NCBI GenBank assembly: GCA_003487005.1
Contig: DNFG01000249.1
Span: forward strand, 1-8,382
Length of the DNA stretch: 8,382 nt
Direction: 5' to 3'
DNA from: Bryobacterales bacterium
GTDB lineage: Bacteria; Acidobacteriota; Terriglobia; Bryobacterales; Bryobacteraceae
The position numbers and the translations under genes are program-made. The notes under the pieces were generated by a model. It ran no database searches. It saw only the letters and a list, made by a program, of their open reading frames with translations, and had not been told where the DNA came from. Position 1 is the stretch's first letter. The number at the start of each line of letters is the position of its first letter. Below are positions 5,541 to 8,382 of the stretch, one piece after another.

Positions 5541-7964
5541 CTACTGAACCGCCCCGATCCAGCCCGATTGCTGCGGCGTCGCCGCGTTGCGCGTCGCGCG
5601 ATCGGACTGCACCGCCCGCTTTGCGTTGTACATGATCCGGTCCGCCAGCGCCAGCAACTCCTCCGCCCCCTCCCCGTCATCCGGAAACTGTGCCGAGCCG
5701 AGGCTGATCGACAGGGGAAGGCGCGTCTCAATTTGAGCTTCCTGCATCACGGTCTTCTGCATCCTCTCGATTCGGGTTGTCGCCTCGGGACGATGCAGTC
5801 CAGAGAGCACCGCGACAAACTCGTCGCCGCCCATCCGTGCCACCACGTCATATCCGCGGCACTGCCGGCGCAGGGATTGAGCGACCGCCTTCAGTACCCG
5901 ATTCCCTTCCAAATGCCCGAATTCGTCGTTGATCGCCTTGAAATTGTCCAGATCGCAGACGACCACCGTGAGCGGGATCCCTTCCCGCCGGCACCGCGCC
6001 AACTCGCCGTCCAGCGCAAGGAACAGCGAACGCGCGTTCGGCAGTCCCGTCAGGAAATCCGTCGTCGCCGAGGTCTCTGCCTGCCGGTAGCGCAGCGCGT
6101 TCTCGATTGCCAGCCCGAGCTTCGAACTCAGCGCCTGGAGGATCCGCAAATGGTCGGTTGTGTATGCGTCCCGCTGCGATTGATAGAGCGTCAACACGCC
6201 CGCCACGCCCTGTAACCCCTCCACCGGAACCGCCAGCGCCGCATTCAGGGTGCTGAATTTCGTCGGGTCGTTCAGATAGCCCGGCTCCACCGACGGATTC
6301 CCGTTCAGAATCGGCCGCCGGTTCTCCGCCACCCAGCCCGATAGACCCTGGCCCACCGGGATCTCCAGCGAAGTGAACAGCCGGAAATTCTCCCCGCTCA
6401 CGAACTCCGGAGTCAGGACCGTGCCCCGCTGCACATACACCGCCAGTGCATCGTAAGGCACCAGCCGCCGCAGTCGGACCGACAACACCGAAAGCGTCTC
6501 GTCCAGACTCAGCGACGATCCCAGTGTCTGCGCCATCTCGAATAGCGCCTGCGCCTCCTGCCGCGCCGCGGCGATCTTGTCCAGGAAGTCGCCCCCCTTG
6601 CTCGACGTCCCCTCGTTCACAAACCCCGCCGCCGGCGCCACATCCGCCGGCATGGCCGGCCCGCGCGACAACTTCAACGGTTCCACCGCCGGAATCGACC
6701 GCGCCTTCTCCTCCAACTCGCGGTACCTTCGCGCCAGAACTTCCACCACTCTCGGATCGAACGCCCGCCCCGCCTCGCGCACCACCACCCCAATTGCCTC
6801 ATCCAGCGGCAGCGCCTTCCGGTACTGCCGGTCGCTCGCCAGCGCGTCCAGACAGTCCACCGCCGCCAGTATCCGTGCCCCGATCGGGATCGCCTCTCCG
6901 GAGATCCGGTCTGGATACCCCGTCCCGTCCCACTTCTCGTGGTGCGACCGGACTATCGGCACGACCGGGTATGGAAACCGGACCCGCTCCAGAATCTCCG
7001 CTCCCACCACCGGATGAATCTTCATCTTTTCGAACTCTTCCGGCGTCAGCCGGCCCGGCTTCGAAATGATGTGCTCCGGCACCGCCAGCTTGCCAATGTC
7101 ATGCAGCAGGGAAGCCGCCTTCAGCGCTTCCAGTTCATTCGCCGCCAGTCCCAATTCCCGCCCGATCTCCATCGCATAGCACTGCACCCGCGAAAGATGG
7201 TCCGCCGTCGTCTCGTCCTTCGCGTCGATCGCCAGCGCCAGCGTCTCGATCGTTCGCATATGCAGGTCCGCCATCTCCTCCGCATGGTTCCGGCCGTCCT
7301 CCAGCCTCGCCGTGTAGAGCCGGTATGACCGGTAAACCAGGTAACTCACCAGCACCGCCAGCACCGGGATCTGCCAGCTCCCCAACGTCCGGTTCGCCTG
7401 CTCGAATACCCCCGCCACCACCGCCGCCGCCGCCAGATGCGGCATCATCCACAGATACTTCTCCCGCCACACCCGCCCCAGGTGCCGTCCTTCGTCCAGC
7501 GCCTCCACGAACGCCCGCGGAAAACTGTAACCCACGAAGAAAGTGACACCCGTCAATACCATCCGGACCGCTTCCAGCAGCCGCGCGTCCCCCAGATGTG
7601 TCTGATGAATGGCCAGATCCGCCATCCCGATTGCGATGATGACTACCGCCGCCTCGAACAGCAGGCGCTCCATCCGCGACGGTCCACGGTAGGAAACCAG
7701 ACACTCCACCACCGCCGCGATCCCCCCCAATATCAGCACCTGCGGCACCGGCATTCCCGCCAGCGCAATCAAAACGAACAACAGATAGATCGGGATCGAC
7801 CCCTGCGGCGTCTGCCACCGGACCTTGAACGCCGCCGCCAGCAGCGCCAGCACCATGTAGGCGGCGTACTGCATCGGGTTCACCATCTCCAGACGCGCCA
7901 TCTCAGGCACAGCTACGGCTACAGCCAGGATGATCAGCAGTCGGGCGAGCGTCTTGTTTGCCAT
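5541..7964 (-). CDS. Membrane HD-GYP / GAF / GGDEF cyclic-di-GMP protein
   Basis: 807 residues. Order: an N-terminal membrane region with about seven or eight hydrophobic segments (5-215), a linker helix (about 220-245), an HD-GYP domain (about 240-420), a GAF domain (about 465-630) and a GGDEF domain (about 632-790). HD-GYP residues present: H256, H288-D289 (HDIGK), H317, HHE (341-343), GYP (349-351) and D370, so c-di-GMP hydrolysis is plausible. GGDEF is intact (712-716), with the inhibitory-site RxxD (R703-D706) five residues before it, so c-di-GMP synthesis with product feedback is also plausible. DFLTGLPNARS (636-646) and CDLDNFKAINDEFGH (670-684) are standard cyclase motifs. GAF may sense a small ligand between the two enzymes. 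The start at 7964 is chosen because upstream sequence to 8108 is basic, non-hydrophobic and lacks family likeness. It converges on the propeller gene (6-base gap). No ribosome site is obvious. Confidence 0.93.
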   Translation of the reverse strand: MANKTLARLLIILAVAVAVPEMARLEMVNPMQYAAYMVLALLAAAFKVRWQTPQGSIPIYLLFVLIALAGMPVPQVLILGGIAAVVECLVSYRGPSRMERLLFEAAVVIIAIGMADLAIHQTHLGDARLLEAVRMVLTGVTFFVGYSFPRAFVEALDEGRHLGRVWREKYLWMMPHLAAAAVVAGVFEQANRTLGSWQIPVLAVLVSYLVYRSYRLYTARLEDGRNHAEEMADLHMRTIETLALAIDAKDETTADHLSRVQCYAMEIGRELGLAANELEALKAASLLHDIGKLAVPEHIISKPGRLTPEEFEKMKIHPVVGAEILERVRFPYPVVPIVRSHHEKWDGTGYPDRISGEAIPIGARILAAVDCLDALASDRQYRKALPLDEAIGVVVREAGRAFDPRVVEVLARRYRELEEKARSIPAVEPLKLSRGPAMPADVAPAAGFVNEGTSSKGGDFLDKIAAARQEAQALFEMAQTLGSSLSLDETLSVLSVRLRRLVPYDALAVYVQRGTVLTPEFVSGENFRLFTSLEIPVGQGLSGWVAENRRPILNGNPSVEPGYLNDPTKFSTLNAALAVPVEGLQGVAGVLTLYQSQRDAYTTDHLRILQALSSKLGLAIENALRYRQAETSATTDFLTGLPNARSLFLALDGELARCRREGIPLTVVVCDLDNFKAINDEFGHLEGNRVLKAVAQSLRRQCRGYDVVARMGGDEFVAVLSGLHRPEATTRIERMQKTVMQEAQIETRLPLSISLGSAQFPDDGEGAEELLALADRIMYNAKRAVQSDRATRNAATPQQSGWIGAVQ

Positions 7965-7974
7965 GTTTGCTGGT

Positions 7975-7989
7975 GACGAGGGTCTCGTC
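7975..7989. other. Perfect inverted repeat before the cyclic-di-GMP gene
   Basis: GACGAG (7975-7980) and CTCGTC (7984-7989) are perfect complements separated by GGT. The element lies 10 bases upstream of the ATG at 7964. In the mRNA it would form a 6-bp hairpin where a ribosome would bind; as DNA it could be a small operator half-site pair. A 15-base palindrome can also arise by chance in such GC-rich DNA. Confidence 0.3.
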
Positions 7990-8021
7990 TCTGCACGGTC
8001 TATCGGCAACTGCCTCCCTTT

Positions 8022-8050
8022 TCTGTACCTCCGCCATGGACATTCCGCAA
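8022..8050 (-). promoter_or_regulatory. Weak candidate promoter of the cyclic-di-GMP gene
   Basis: On the minus strand: TTGCGG (8050-8045), a 17-base spacer, TACAGA (8027-8022). The spacing is ideal but both hexamers are poor matches. It would give a leader of about 50 bases to the ATG at 7964. A better candidate was not found in the 215-base divergent gap. Confidence 0.25.
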
Positions 8051-8133
8051 AAATCCGGCGAACCCGCACCCGTCCCCCGCCCCCTCGCATCCCATCCCGC
8101 AAATCCATGTACCCGCGGAGCCCTCGCGATCCG

Positions 8134-8139
8134 TATAAT
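8134..8139 (+). promoter_or_regulatory. Consensus -10 (TATAAT) of the right-edge gene
   Basis: A perfect TATAAT in otherwise very GC-rich DNA, 40 bases before the ATG at 8180. Transcription would start near 8146, giving a leader of about 34 bases. No good -35 box is found 16-18 bases upstream. Confidence 0.5.
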
Positions 8140-8150
8140 AAACAGTTTGG

Positions 8151-8166
8151 GCCGCTTCCGAGCGGC
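8151..8166 (+). other. Short hairpin in the leader of the right-edge gene
   Basis: GCCGCT (8151-8156) and AGCGGC (8161-8166) form a perfect 6-bp stem with a TCCG tetraloop, close to the 5' end of the predicted transcript and 13 bases before the ATG. It could stabilise the mRNA 5' end. No function is shown. Confidence 0.35.
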
Positions 8167-8179
8167 AGTGCTGCCTACC

Positions 8180-8382
8180 ATGAGAAATCCCATCGTTGTC
8201 GCCCTGGCTGTCCTTGCCGGCCTGTGTTCCGCCGCCGCGGCCAAGTCCGTCCCCGCCTTCGACCGCCTGCCCGCGTGGTTCGAACCCGCCGCCGGCGGAG
8301 ACGCCTTCGTCTCCCGCGGCGCCGAAGGCCAGTTGACCTTCCACGGAGCGGCCGCCACCCTTCGCTTCGCCGCCGGTCCCGG
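8180..8382 (+). CDS. Secreted protein, N-terminal fragment (SBBP/DUF7948-like)
   Basis: Open to the right edge, 67 complete codons. MRNPIVVALAVLAGLCSAAAA is a clear Sec signal peptide with a likely cut after AAA. The following segment contains LPAWFEPAAGG, FVSRGAEGQLTF and an alternating hydrophobic strand, ATLRFAAGPG. This recalls the opening of large secreted SBBP-repeat proteins of Acidobacteria, which typically read L-P-x-x-FE-x-N-x-G-Q, then F-x-ARG-x-G-Y-x-L-x-L, then AVL-x-L. The canonical N-x-GQ is not kept here (PAAGGD), so the family call is tentative. The start is supported by the signal peptide and a TATAAT box 40 bases upstream. Divergent from the cyclic-di-GMP gene, with 215 bases between starts. 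Confidence 0.65.
   Translation, partial: MRNPIVVALAVLAGLCSAAAAKSVPAFDRLPAWFEPAAGGDAFVSRGAEGQLTFHGAAATLRFAAGP

Noticed and set aside
5568..7976. Rightward open frames across the cyclic-di-GMP gene (for example 5568-6215, 6446-7069, 7437-7976)
   Set aside because: Arg/Pro/Ser-rich translations opposite a gene with intact HD-GYP, GAF and GGDEF motifs; these are antisense shadows.
7965..8108. N-terminal extension of the cyclic-di-GMP protein from 8108
   Set aside because: 48 basic residues without likeness to the family; ATG 7964 directly precedes the first membrane helix.
1..8382. CRISPR array, tRNA, rRNA, insertion sequence, phage or defence system
   Set aside because: No regularly spaced repeats, no cloverleaf, no transposase or integrase motifs, and no terminal inverted repeats were seen. 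The poly-C stretch at 1-73 is not a repeat array.

Overview
The window looks like chromosomal DNA of a high-GC, free-living Gram-negative-type bacterium. Acidobacteriota of the Solibacter/Bryobacter type is my best guess. The basis is an inference from several things together: a secreted DUF3500 protein, the opening of what looks like an SBBP/DUF7948-type secreted protein at the right edge, a membrane-anchored M23 peptidase typical of that phylum, scarce Shine-Dalgarno sites, and a strongly C-rich plus strand. I see no rRNA, tRNA, CRISPR array, insertion sequence or phage gene, and no clearly new multi-gene system. It reads as an ordinary envelope, secretion and signalling region with interesting regulatory detail.

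Left part (1-2176): a leftward pair, DUF485 protein then the start of an ActP-like solute:sodium symporter, joined by an ATGA overlap as in yjcH-actP operons. The last ~70 bases of the window's left end are dominated by poly-C and probably contain sequence errors. Opposite this pair is a rightward 523-residue multi-pass membrane protein resembling GT-C glycosyltransferases. The two transcription units diverge from promoters whose -35 boxes sit on the same bases (544-550).

Middle (2177-5534): three rightward genes, each with its own promoter-like element. The first is a membrane-anchored coiled-coil M23 (LytM) endopeptidase behind a good TTGACA-17-TACTCT promoter and a ~115-base structured leader holding a possible 18-codon upstream ORF. 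The second is a secreted DUF3500 protein of unknown function. The third is an exported TolB/PL22-like beta-propeller. The last two have a -10 box exactly 7 bases before ATG and no ribosome site, so they are probably leaderless.

Right part (5541-8382): a leftward 807-residue membrane cyclic-di-GMP protein with the order transmembrane region, HD-GYP, GAF, GGDEF. Both catalytic signatures and the inhibitory RxxD site are intact. It converges on the propeller gene with only 6 bases between stop codons. On its other side, divergently transcribed, is the beginning of a secreted protein cut off by the window edge.

The genes do not form one obvious pathway. Shared themes are cell-envelope biogenesis (GT-C protein, M23 peptidase), export (DUF3500, propeller, right-edge protein) and second-messenger control.
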